From assembly GCF_048595215.1 (NCBI RefSeq), contig NZ_JBMDWJ010000180.1:1-31529 (forward strand): DNA of 31,529 nucleotides, read 5' to 3'. The DNA is from Siphonobacter sp048595215 (GTDB lineage: Bacteria > Bacteroidota > Bacteroidia > Cytophagales > Spirosomataceae). The notes under the pieces are model-generated. The model was not told the DNA's origin and did not search any database. It was given only the letters and a program-made list of their open reading frames with translations. Both the position numbers and the translations under genes were made by a program. Positions 1 through 6,379 of the stretch are shown here, piece by piece; within the stretch, counting starts at the first letter, position 1, and each line of letters starts with the position of its first letter.

Positions 1-303
1 GACCTCTGCCGGATGTACATCGAAGCTCTGGAAAACCCGAGCTGGACGGGAGCCTACAACGCCGTAGCTCCGCATCCCGTCACCAATGAGGAACTGGTGC
101 GTACTACGGCCGATGTACTGCATAAGCCCTACTGGGCTCCCAAGGTTCCGGACTGGGTACTGAAGCCACTATTTGGGGAAATGGCCGTTGTGGTACTCGG
201 AGGCAATTATGTTTTAAACCAGCGAATTCGGCTGGAAACCGATTTTCAATACCTGTATCCCGAACTCAAACCAGCCCTGGTATCAATTTTGAGTAAGTCG
301 TAG
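1..303 (+). CDS. TIGR01777-family epimerase, C-terminal part (partial)
   Basis: This is the 3' end of a gene whose start lies before the window; the frame is open from base 1 (reading DLCRMYIEAL) to the TAG at 301-303. The roughly 100 residues match the C-terminal region (DUF1731) of the YfcH/TIGR01777 family of NAD(P)-dependent sugar-epimerase-like proteins, including the segments GAYNAVAPHPVTNEE and PDWVLKPLFGEMAVVVLGG, which are typical near the end of this family. The nucleotide-binding Rossmann part would be upstream and cannot be seen, so the substrate is unknown. Family members are mostly uncharacterised. The family assignment is fairly secure; an internal ATG at 13 is not a start. Confidence 0.85.
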   Translation, partial: DLCRMYIEALENPSWTGAYNAVAPHPVTNEELVRTTADVLHKPYWAPKVPDWVLKPLFGEMAVVVLGGNYVLNQRIRLETDFQYLYPELKPALVSILSKS

Positions 304-390
304 GACTTTAGGTTTAGTAAGGTTTAAGGTTTAATGAAGTTTGAGGTTTGAAAGGTTTAGGGGTGGAAAATAGCAATAACGGTTCGAATA

Positions 391-436
391 GTTTGAGGTT
401 TGAAAAGTTCATTCAAACCCTTTTCAAACCTCAAAC
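391..436. repeat. Perfect 17-bp inverted repeat in a GTTTGAGG-rich intergenic stretch
   Basis: The arm GTTTGAGGTTTGAAAAG at 391-407 is exactly complementary to 420-436, with a 12-base loop. The surrounding gap (304-505) holds further copies of GTTTGAGG/GGTTTAA words on the plus strand before the loop and their complements after it, so the whole stretch is an imperfect long palindrome. Similar arms occur at 9690-10005 and 26679-26822. No T-run follows, so it is not a classical terminator. Confidence 0.8.
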
Positions 437-505
437 CCTCTCACACCTTATTAAACTTGACCCTCCCTCAAACGCTTCCAACATTCACTCTTAAATACAG
501 AGATC

Positions 506-1324
506 ATGGTTTGGTTCATTACGGGTTGTTCATCGGGGTTTGGTCAGGAAATCGCCCGTCAACTCTTGCAAAAAGGCGAGCAGGTCGTTGCGACAGCCCG
601 CCGCGTTGAAACGTTACAGGAATTAGGGGAATCCGAAAATCTGCTTACCCTTTCGCTTGATATTACCGATCTGGAGGCAATCAATTCAGCCGTATCGTCG
701 GCTCACGAACGCTTTGGTCGGATCGACGTACTGATCAACAACGCCGGCTATGGCTTGGGCGGAGGCCTGGAAGAAGTAAGTCAGGAAGAATTACGGACGC
801 AGTTTGACACGAATGTATTTGGTACCATCAATGTCACTAAAGCCGTGCTGCCCCTCATGCGGGAGCAGAAAAAAGGATACATTCAGGTGCTATCGTCGAT
901 TGCGGGGCTCGTCTCTACGCCGGGACTTTCCATGTACAACGGCTCTAAATACGCTCTGGAAGGAATTTTCGAAAGTGTCGCTCAGGAAATCAGACCCTTT
1001 GGGATCAAAGTGACGATTATTGAACCCGGACCATTCCGTACGGAATTTGCCGGTTCATCCATCAAAATAGCCGAACCCCTGCCGGAGTACGCCGAAACGG
1101 CCGGAAAGATTCGGGATTACTTCGAAAAAACGAATGGCAAACAGGTGGGCGATCCCGTAAAAGCCGCTGAAATTCTGATTGGACTGGCGGATCGTGAGGA
1201 GCCACCGCTACGCCTACAACTGGGTGCCTGGGCCGTAGAGCGTTACCAGCAAAAACTGGAAAACGAACTCAAGCATAGCAAGGCCTGGGAAGACATCAGT
1301 CGTTCGGCTGATTATACAGAATAA
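506..1324 (+). CDS. SDR family NAD(P)-dependent oxidoreductase
   Basis: A 272-residue classical short-chain dehydrogenase/reductase, the usual length for the family. It shows the glycine-rich cofactor loop TGCSSGFG at residues 6-13, the NNAG motif at 78-81, a catalytic Ser near 131 (VLSSIAGL), and the YxxxK pair Y144/K148. The PGP motif after the active site (EPGPFRTEF) is typical. The residue after the second strand is an Arg-Arg-Val stretch (ATARRVETL), which suggests NADPH rather than NADH, an inference only. Substrate cannot be told. The start at 506 gives a conventional SDR N-terminus, MVWFITG. It is preceded by the inverted repeat at 391-436 and followed by a hairpin terminator. Confidence 0.93.
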   Translation: MVWFITGCSSGFGQEIARQLLQKGEQVVATARRVETLQELGESENLLTLSLDITDLEAINSAVSSAHERFGRIDVLINNAGYGLGGGLEEVSQEELRTQFDTNVFGTINVTKAVLPLMREQKKGYIQVLSSIAGLVSTPGLSMYNGSKYALEGIFESVAQEIRPFGIKVTIIEPGPFRTEFAGSSIKIAEPLPEYAETAGKIRDYFEKTNGKQVGDPVKAAEILIGLADREEPPLRLQLGAWAVERYQQKLENELKHSKAWEDISRSADYTE

Positions 1325-1346
1325 GGTAAGTCGAAAGCCTCTTTTG

Positions 1347-1392
1347 AACCGTTTCGTTTGGTACTGTTTTACCAGGCTGAACGGTTTTTTTA
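1347..1392 (+). terminator. Intrinsic terminator after the SDR gene
   Basis: AACCGTT at 1347-1353 pairs with AACGGTT at 1380-1386, with an inner stem TGGTA/TACCA (1359-1363 with 1370-1374). A run of T follows directly (1385-1391). Placement 22 bases after the SDR stop fits. Confidence 0.75.
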
Positions 1393-1467
1393 GTTAATAA
1401 CTGGGGCCAACGTTGACTGGCGTTCAGTACCCAGGAAAGCCACTATTCTCGCAAAAAAAGCATAAGC

Positions 1468-1522
1468 TCAACAGGCTAGGCCAGTCAGTATTCGACGTAA
1501 TTGAAAGGCATTCAACAGGCTA
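1468..1522. repeat. 11-bp direct repeat upstream of the toxin-antitoxin pair
   Basis: TCAACAGGCTA occurs at 1468-1478 and again at 1512-1522, a 44-base period, in the gap between the SDR terminator and the antitoxin promoter. Function is unknown; chance is possible for a word of this length in 276 bases but not likely. Confidence 0.5.
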
Positions 1523-1547
1523 CGACTAAAATCCAGTTAAAGTCTTA

Positions 1548-1579
1548 CTTGACAACTTGACAAGAAAATCTTTACTTTG
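1548..1579 (+). promoter_or_regulatory. Probable promoter and operator of the vapBC-like operon
   Basis: Tandem copies of CTTGACAA lie at 1548-1555 and 1556-1563; the second with its next base, CTTGACAAG at 1556-1564, is a palindrome around a central A. A near match to the Bacteroidota -7 motif, TTACTTTG (7 of 8 to TAnnTTTG), sits at 1572-1579, with TTG at 1549-1551 as a possible -33 (20-base spacer). The repeats lie between or over these elements, where an antitoxin would autorepress. Motif matches are seen; the operator role is inferred. Confidence 0.45.
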
Positions 1580-1600
1580 GATGATAACTATTTGGAAATT

Positions 1601-1834
1601 ATGAAAACAATGACAGTCGGTGAAGTAAAAACCCATTTCTCGGAAGTCCTGAAAGAAGTGGAAGCCGGAGAGCGAATTGCCATCACCTTTGGCAAGAAGA
1701 AAGAAATCAAAGCCTTCCTGATTCCCAAAGAAGAAGAATTGCAACCCAGAACGCTGGGGATTTTACGCGGAAAAGGAAAGGTGGTTTTCAAAGATAATTA
1801 TCAAATGACTGAAGAAGAGTTTCTTGAAGTATGA
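1601..1834 (+). CDS. Phd/YefM-family antitoxin
   Basis: A 77-residue protein starting MKTMTVGEVKTHFSEVLKEV, the standard N-terminal DNA-binding fold of Phd/YefM antitoxins, followed by AGERIAITFGKKKEIKAFLIP. The C-terminal tail from about residue 45 is the part expected to wrap around the toxin. The ATG at 1601 is chosen over a TTG at 1577 because it gives the normal family N-terminus and leaves space after the promoter at 1548-1579. Its stop overlaps the start of the PIN-domain gene by 4 bases (ATGA), the usual arrangement for translationally coupled antitoxin and toxin. It is expected to neutralise the toxin and repress the operon. Confidence 0.88.
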   Translation: MKTMTVGEVKTHFSEVLKEVEAGERIAITFGKKKEIKAFLIPKEEELQPRTLGILRGKGKVVFKDNYQMTEEEFLEV

Positions 1835-2229
1835 CCTATTTGTTAGATACGCATGCCATGATCTGGGCCGTAACCGAACCCGAAAAACTATCCGAAAAGG
1901 TTAGACGGGTGCTGGAAGATCCCACCAACGAAATTGTCATCAGTACGATCAGTTTCTGGGAAATTTCCATTAAGTACGCTCTGGATAAATTAGATTTAGA
2001 TGTATTTACCCCGCAGGATTTTCCCAAAGCTTGCCGGGAAATGCGGTTTTCCATTACTGAGTTTTCGGCGGAGGACGCCGCCAGCTATCATCAGTTAGCG
2101 TCCACCTACCACAAAGATCCTTTCGACCGGATGTTAATCTGGCAGGCCATTCAAAATCGGTACACGCTCATCAGTAACGATGATCAAATCAAAAAGTACG
2201 TGGTAGATGGGTTAAAGGTGATGTGGTAG
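1831..2229 (+). CDS. vapC: VapC-type PIN-domain ribonuclease toxin
   Basis: A 132-residue PIN-domain protein, typical VapC length. The four-acid metal site is complete: D6 (LLDTH), E44 (SFWEIS), D99 in DPFDRML (residues 96-102), and D117/D118 in SNDDQIKKY. This subtype (with HAMIWAV after the first Asp and the DPFDR motif) is commonly paired with Phd/YefM antitoxins. VapC toxins cleave RNA, often tRNA or the sarcin-ricin loop; the target here is unknown. All active-site residues are present, so the toxin is probably functional. The start overlaps the antitoxin stop by 4 bases. A strong bidirectional terminator follows. Confidence 0.9.
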   Translation: MTYLLDTHAMIWAVTEPEKLSEKVRRVLEDPTNEIVISTISFWEISIKYALDKLDLDVFTPQDFPKACREMRFSITEFSAEDAASYHQLASTYHKDPFDRMLIWQAIQNRYTLISNDDQIKKYVVDGLKVMW

Positions 2230-2268
2230 GAAAGAAAACAAGCGTACTCCTCCTGCTTTTCACACCAA

Positions 2269-2307
2269 ACAAAAAGGTTCGAAACACCTGGTCCCGAACC
2301 TTTTTGT
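2269..2307. terminator. Bidirectional terminator between vapC and the barrel gene
   Basis: A 13-bp perfect stem, ACAAAAAGGTTCG at 2269-2281 with its complement at 2295-2307, and a 13-base loop. A-run and T-run at the two ends would serve both the plus-strand toxin gene and the minus-strand barrel gene, which converge here. Confidence 0.85.
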
Positions 2308-2326
2308 AAGAAGTATTTTCTTCGGA

Positions 2327-3823
2327 TTAGAAATCCCGGCGAATGCCCATACCCACGCCTAACGTGACGGGATGTATTTTGAGGTAATCACCCTGTAAGC
2401 CATTCATGACGCTTTTACGAACGAAGGTTTTTACATTCAGGGAAGTCTTTCGACTCAACCGATAGTTAACGCCTGCATTCGCCGTGGTACTGAGGGATAC
2501 ATTCCGATAGATGCCATCTTTCGGACCGTATTCCGCCGGAGGAATACCGATGTACGAATCATCCACCAGCACGTTTCTCAGGAAAAAATCCGCTGATAAC
2601 CCGCCCGAGACGAAGTAATTCAAACGCTTGCCGGGACGGAATTCATACCCTACACTTACCGGAACGGAGAGGTATTCAAACGTGTATCGGAAGGAGTTAG
2701 GAGTATAGAGGCCATTGGTAGCCTGCTGATTCGTAGCCGGTGGAGCCGGGCTATTGGGCACCTGATCCGATTTGTTATAGTTAAGCTGATAGGCAAATGC
2801 ATTGCTGATGCCAGAACCCTGAATCAGTACCAGATTATTGTTCAGGGTCGAATGGCCGCGTAAAAATTGAACGCCACTTTCCAGGTACCAGTGCCGCGAG
2901 AGCCGAGCACCCGCTAGCCATTCCAGCTGATACGAAATATGCGTGCCTTTTTTCGTATAGTTGGGTTCTGAGGTGGGTGTAACTCGCTGGGATAGTGGAG
3001 ACTGGCTATACGAGAAACTGTCATACGCAGGAAAAGAAGTAACGGAAGTTACGGAAGGATTAAACCGTATAATGCCAGCATTCAGACTCATCCAAAATTT
3101 AGCCAGCGGTAGGCTTTTACCCGGCAAAACAGGCATGGTTACCGTGGGTTGCTTCGGCTGGGCCTTGATCGCGTATAAAGACCAGGGTTTGGTGGTGGCC
3201 TGCTGGAGCAGTAACGCTACTCGCGTGGCCGCAGTACTGTCCGTGGGAACAAGCGACAACGAAGACGGAGTAAGGGGTTGAATAATCCCTGCTGCGGGTG
3301 TGGTTGTATTAACGTTTTGGTCAGTAATGACGCGTTCTGGTTTTTTAACGAACGGATTCCGGTCCAATGCCCGACGGGCTGTTGAACCAGAGCGTAAAAT
3401 AGAGCCAGGCGTAGTCAGTTGGTTTCGATTGGAAGTATGCGGCGAGGAGGTTGCCCCTGATGCATCCGATTTTTCCGTTGCCGGAAGCGGTGCAGTAGCA
3501 ATCTGTACTGGAACCTTAGTTTCAGGGCGGGCCGCCGGAGTTTTTCCCGAAGAACGACCAGCGTTCTGAAGGGTTACCGCGGGCGTGGATACCGCCGAAT
3601 CTTTTGTGGCGTCCTTCCGGTGGCCGTACCACCATCCCAGACTACCCAGACTTACCAGAAACAAGAGCACCACACCTACCCAGAAAAAGGGCAGGCCAAT
3701 CGGCTGCTCAGGCGGAAGCTCCTGCTCAATGCGACTCCAGAGCCCTTCACTCGGGGGCTCGGAAGCTTCATCAAAAGCTTTACGCCATTGTTCTTCGAAA
3801 TCGTTTGGTTCTATCTGGCTCAT
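2327..3823 (-). CDS. Membrane-spanning protein with C-terminal outer-membrane beta-barrel, probable anti-sigma partner
   Basis: A 498-residue protein of unusual layout. Residues 1-42 are soluble and acidic, with the short motif PPSEGLWSRIEQEL (23-36), typical of proteins encoded next to ECF sigma factors in Bacteroidota. Residues 43-66 form one hydrophobic helix (LPFFWVGVVLLFLVSLGSLGWWYG) followed by His-Arg-Lys. Residues about 67-235 are rich in Thr, Pro, Ser and Ala, a disordered periplasmic linker. Residues about 235-498 have the alternating aromatic pattern of a small beta-barrel (PorT-like) and end in RRDF, with a terminal Phe as usual for barrels. There is no signal peptide. It lies 12 bases after the sigma factor gene, so both are one operon. 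Inference: the head binds the sigma factor and the barrel senses the outer membrane. The family is described in Bacteroides as dual membrane-spanning anti-sigma factors, from memory. Confidence 0.75.
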   Translation of the reverse strand: MSQIEPNDFEEQWRKAFDEASEPPSEGLWSRIEQELPPEQPIGLPFFWVGVVLLFLVSLGSLGWWYGHRKDATKDSAVSTPAVTLQNAGRSSGKTPAARPETKVPVQIATAPLPATEKSDASGATSSPHTSNRNQLTTPGSILRSGSTARRALDRNPFVKKPERVITDQNVNTTTPAAGIIQPLTPSSLSLVPTDSTAATRVALLLQQATTKPWSLYAIKAQPKQPTVTMPVLPGKSLPLAKFWMSLNAGIIRFNPSVTSVTSFPAYDSFSYSQSPLSQRVTPTSEPNYTKKGTHISYQLEWLAGARLSRHWYLESGVQFLRGHSTLNNNLVLIQGSGISNAFAYQLNYNKSDQVPNSPAPPATNQQATNGLYTPNSFRYTFEYLSVPVSVGYEFRPGKRLNYFVSGGLSADFFLRNVLVDDSYIGIPPAEYGPKDGIYRNVSLSTTANAGVNYRLSRKTSLNVKTFVRKSVMNGLQGDYLKIHPVTLGVGMGIRRDF

Positions 3824-3835
3824 GCCCAGTATTCT

Positions 3836-4381
3836 TTAATGTCCATTTTCAGTCATACGGTGGTTCGTCAACATGCGTTGCAAGAGGCTCTTCGCCCGGC
3901 TATACTGCGATTTGGAAGTTCCTTCCGAAATACCTAGCATACTTGCAATTTCCTGGTGCTGATACCCTTCAATCGCATAGAGGTTGAATACCGCCCGGCA
4001 GCCGGGAGGTAGTTCTTGAACAAGTTGGAGCAGGTCTTTCCAGTGAAGTTCTTCTGAAAACGTGGTAGCCACTTCCTCCGCTACATGGTCGAGTTCTTCA
4101 GTAAAACGATACCGGCGATTGTCCCGCAGGTAATTCAGCGTGGTATTGACTACAATGCGTTTGATCCAGGCCACCAAGGGGCACTCGAAGCGGAAGGTGT
4201 CAATTTTGTCAAAAACCTTGATGAAAGATTCCTGCAAAATGTCCTCGGCCTCGTCGCGGCTTTTGACGTAGCGGAGACATACCACCAGCATACGGCCCGC
4301 AAAGGCGTCGTATAGACGACGCTGCGAGACGCGATCCTTTCGGCGGCAGCCCATTACCAGCTCATGTTCATCAAAAACCAT
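3836..4381 (-). CDS. ECF-family RNA polymerase sigma factor
   Basis: A 181-residue sigma-70 family protein of extracytoplasmic-function type. Region 2 is seen around RDEAEDILQESFIKVFDKIDTF (core binding and -10 melting) and region 4 around LPPGCRAVFNLYAIEGYQHQEIASML plus ISEGTSKSQYSRAKSLL, a helix-turn-helix for -35 recognition. Regions 1.1 and 3 are absent, as expected. It is first in a two-gene operon with the barrel protein, which is the likely anti-sigma factor. Its own target promoters cannot be read from the window. Upstream there is a small perfect hairpin, TCCTCC/GGAGGA with a 4-base loop (4407-4422), in the leader. The start gives the conventional N-terminus MVFDEHELVMGC. Confidence 0.9.
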   Translation of the reverse strand: MVFDEHELVMGCRRKDRVSQRRLYDAFAGRMLVVCLRYVKSRDEAEDILQESFIKVFDKIDTFRFECPLVAWIKRIVVNTTLNYLRDNRRYRFTEELDHVAEEVATTFSEELHWKDLLQLVQELPPGCRAVFNLYAIEGYQHQEIASMLGISEGTSKSQYSRAKSLLQRMLTNHRMTENGH

Positions 4382-4494
4382 TCGTAAAGATCAAGCCATG
4401 TATTGCTCCTCCGGTTGGAGGACACGCTTGTTGAAAAAAAGGTTGGAACTTTCTTAAAATTTTGACTATAAGGCTAGAACGCCCGAATGAGTTC

Positions 4495-4502
4495 TATTTT
4501 TG
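4495..4502 (+). promoter_or_regulatory. Possible -7 promoter element for the HepT-like/M20 operon
   Basis: TATTTTTG at 4495-4502 matches the Bacteroidota -7 consensus TAnnTTTG exactly. No TTG at the right distance upstream was found, and the leader to the start codon would be about 105 bases, so the call is tentative. Confidence 0.35.
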
Positions 4503-4616
4503 TGTAATCCCAAACGAGCGTTTCATTGGTTCAGCCTTCACGGTGATGCGTAAAAGTGTACGAAAGTAACGTTTTGGATTGATTAATTAATTCCGCCAAT
4601 TTCTGTTAGAGCTTGT

Positions 4617-4940
4617 ATGAAGACGTATGAAGAAAATTGTCTCTTTGAAATTGAGTTGTCCATTCATGAAATTGAGTCTTCACTAGGAACTGGCTTTGTA
4701 TTCGAGGAAGAGGATACCAACGTACTTTTACAAGAGACCCTGGAGAGGGAAATCAGGCTTATTGGCCGAGCACTGGGCCGCTTAGTAGAAATAAATTCGG
4801 TTATTACATTTACGGCGACGCAATCGATTCTTCAATTTTGCCATTCCCAAGAGGAATCGTGGGACCGTATTTGGACTTTACTAAAAAATCATTTGCCGTC
4901 CCTGAAAAAAGAGGTACAGCACTGGTTACATCACGAATGA
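4617..4940 (+). CDS. HepT-like (DUF86) HEPN-fold protein with degenerate catalytic motif
   Basis: A 107-residue, mainly helical protein. It aligns by eye with HepT ribonuclease toxins: an N-terminal helix (LFEIELSIHEIESSLG), the conserved LEREIRLIGRALGRL helix (residues 43-57), and a C-terminal WDRIWTLLKNHLPSLKKEVQ helix. In active HepT proteins the Rx4-6HxY motif (as in RNRLIHGY) lies just before the last helix; here the same place reads SILQFCHSQ, so the His is kept but the Arg and Tyr are gone. No MntA-type nucleotidyltransferase partner is next to it. Its stop overlaps the start of the M20 gene by 4 bases, so the two are translationally coupled. It is likely an inactive HepT-fold protein with another role; that is inference. 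Confidence 0.7.
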   Translation: MKTYEENCLFEIELSIHEIESSLGTGFVFEEEDTNVLLQETLEREIRLIGRALGRLVEINSVITFTATQSILQFCHSQEESWDRIWTLLKNHLPSLKKEVQHWLHHE

Positions 4941-6118
4941 AAGAGAAAATCAAAGCACTGGCCGCCGCTTACGCAACGGATTTTGTAGCGAACCGCCGGC
5001 ATTTGCATAGTCATCCCGAGCTATCTTTTCAAGAATACGAAACGCAGAAATTTGTAGCGGCTCAGCTCCAAAGCCTGGGTGTACACGCGACGCCCTTGGC
5101 CAATACGGGGTTAGTCGCAGTGATCGAAGGCAAAAATCCGGGAAAAAAGGTCGTAGGGCTGCGAGCCGATATGGATGCTCTGCCCATTCTGGAAGCCAAT
5201 GATGTCGTCTATAAAAGTCAGAATCCGGGTGTCATGCACGCCTGTGGCCATGATGTGCATACGGCTTCGTTACTGGGCGTAGCCCGTATCTTGACGGAGT
5301 TAAAGGATACATTTGAAGGTACCGTAAAACTGGTGTTTCAACCCGGTGAAGAAAAGGCTCCGGGTGGAGCTTCCATGATGATCCGGGAAGGTGTACTACA
5401 AAATCCGGCTCCGGCGGGCATGATCGGTCAGCACGTAGCTCCGCAGATTCCCGTGGGTAAAATTGGTTTTCGGGAAGGGATGTACATGGCCTCTACCGAC
5501 GAAATCTACCTTACTGTGAAAGGAAAGGGTGGGCACGGGGCGGCTCCTGATTCCTTAGTTGATCCGGTACTCATTGCCTCGCATCTCATCGTAGCCTTAC
5601 AGCAGGTTATTTCGCGGAATCGTCCGCCTAAATCTCCCTCGGTTCTTTCCTTTGGACGGGTCATCGCCGATGGAGCGACCAACGTTATTCCTAATGAAGT
5701 ACACATTGAAGGTACCTTCCGTTGCATGGATGAAGTCTGGCGGGAAGAAGGCCTGCGGCGTATCCAGAAGCTGGCCGAAGGGTTGGCTGAAAGCATGGGA
5801 GCTACCTGTGTGGTAGACATTGTCCGGGGTTATCCGTACCTGGAAAACCATCCCGAGCTGACCCGTCGCTTGCGGGCGGAAGCGGGAGCCTACGTTGGGG
5901 AGGAAAATATTATCGATCTGGACATCTGGATGGCGGGCGAAGACTTCGCGTTTTACTCACAGGTAGTCGATTCCTGCTTCTATCGCCTGGGTACGCGAAA
6001 TGAAGATCGTGGCATCATCTCCGGCGTGCATACGCCTACCTTTGATATTGACGAAAAGGCTCTGGAAATCGGAGCTGGCCTGATGAGCTGGCTGGCCATT
6101 CAGGAGCTGGAAAATTAG
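4937..6118 (+). CDS. M20-family amidohydrolase (N-acyl-amino-acid amidohydrolase type)
   Basis: A 393-residue cytosolic metallohydrolase of the M20D group, which removes acyl groups from amino acids or related amides. Metal and active-site motifs are complete: RADMDALP (76-83), HACGHDVHTA with C103, H105 and H108, PGEE (136-139, the catalytic Glu), H166 in GQHVAPQ, MAGEDFAFY near the C-terminus, and H365 in SGVHTP. The dimerisation insert is seen around GKGGHGAAPDSLVDP. The start at 4937 is chosen because it overlaps the upstream stop as ATGA and gives the family N-terminus MKEKIKALAAAY; a longer frame from 4838 would add 33 unlikely residues. No signal peptide. Substrate is unknown. Confidence 0.92.
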   Translation: MKEKIKALAAAYATDFVANRRHLHSHPELSFQEYETQKFVAAQLQSLGVHATPLANTGLVAVIEGKNPGKKVVGLRADMDALPILEANDVVYKSQNPGVMHACGHDVHTASLLGVARILTELKDTFEGTVKLVFQPGEEKAPGGASMMIREGVLQNPAPAGMIGQHVAPQIPVGKIGFREGMYMASTDEIYLTVKGKGGHGAAPDSLVDPVLIASHLIVALQQVISRNRPPKSPSVLSFGRVIADGATNVIPNEVHIEGTFRCMDEVWREEGLRRIQKLAEGLAESMGATCVVDIVRGYPYLENHPELTRRLRAEAGAYVGEENIIDLDIWMAGEDFAFYSQVVDSCFYRLGTRNEDRGIISGVHTPTFDIDEKALEIGAGLMSWLAIQELEN

Positions 6119-6158
6119 TTTCTGGTTTTGGGTGGATCGTTGTTGGGTGAGTAGTGGA

Positions 6159-6190
6159 GGTAGATCAAAAGCTTTTTGATCTACCTGTTT
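6159..6190 (+). terminator. Terminator of the HepT-like/M20 operon
   Basis: A 12-bp perfect stem, GGTAGATCAAAA at 6159-6170 and its complement at 6174-6185, with a 3-base loop, then TGTTTTATTA. It begins 41 bases after the M20 stop. Confidence 0.7.
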
Positions 6191-6214
6191 TATTACTTTG
6201 AGATTGGAAGAGCA

Positions 6215-6260
6215 AACCCCGAAGGGGTTCAATTTCACTAGCCATGGGTAAAACCCATGG
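6215..6260 (+). repeat. 46-base double-hairpin intergenic element, copy A
   Basis: Hairpin 1 is AACCCC-GAA-GGGGTT (6215-6229). A 12-base spacer, CAATTTCACTAG (6230-6241), follows. Hairpin 2 is an 8-bp stem CCATGGGT/ACCCATGG with a 3-base loop (6242-6260). A second copy with the same hairpin 1, the same 12-base spacer length and the same total length lies on the minus strand at 14557-14602. The shared architecture with changed but compensated hairpin 2 bases points to a dispersed REP-like element. Confidence 0.7.
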
Positions 6261-6289
6261 TGTGCATGTATGGGAACAATATCCCATAA

Positions 6290-6330
6290 AAGGAAATCCC
6301 CCGAGAAGCCGCTCGGGGGATTTCCTTTTT
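6290..6330. terminator. Strong terminator at the 3' end of the phosphate transporter gene
   Basis: A 16-bp perfect stem, AAGGAAATCCCCCGAG at 6290-6305 with its complement at 6312-6327, and a 6-base loop. T follows on the plus strand, and A before it gives a short T-run on the minus strand, so it can serve both the M20 side and the convergent transporter gene. Confidence 0.85.
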
Positions 6331-6379
6331 ATCAGTTGCCAGTACAAATCAACCAGCCACTAGTTACAACCAGCTAACC

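Noticed and set aside
304..505. CRISPR-like array from repeated GTTTGAGG words
   Set aside because: The repeats are short, irregular and inverted at the centre; no constant spacers or cas genes.
2961..3569. Plus-strand reading frames opposite the barrel gene
   Set aside because: They follow the codon pattern of the minus-strand gene and show no family features.
4838..4936. Longer N-terminus for the M20 amidohydrolase
   Set aside because: It overlaps the HepT-like gene in another frame and adds 33 residues unlike the family; ATGA overlap at 4937 is better.
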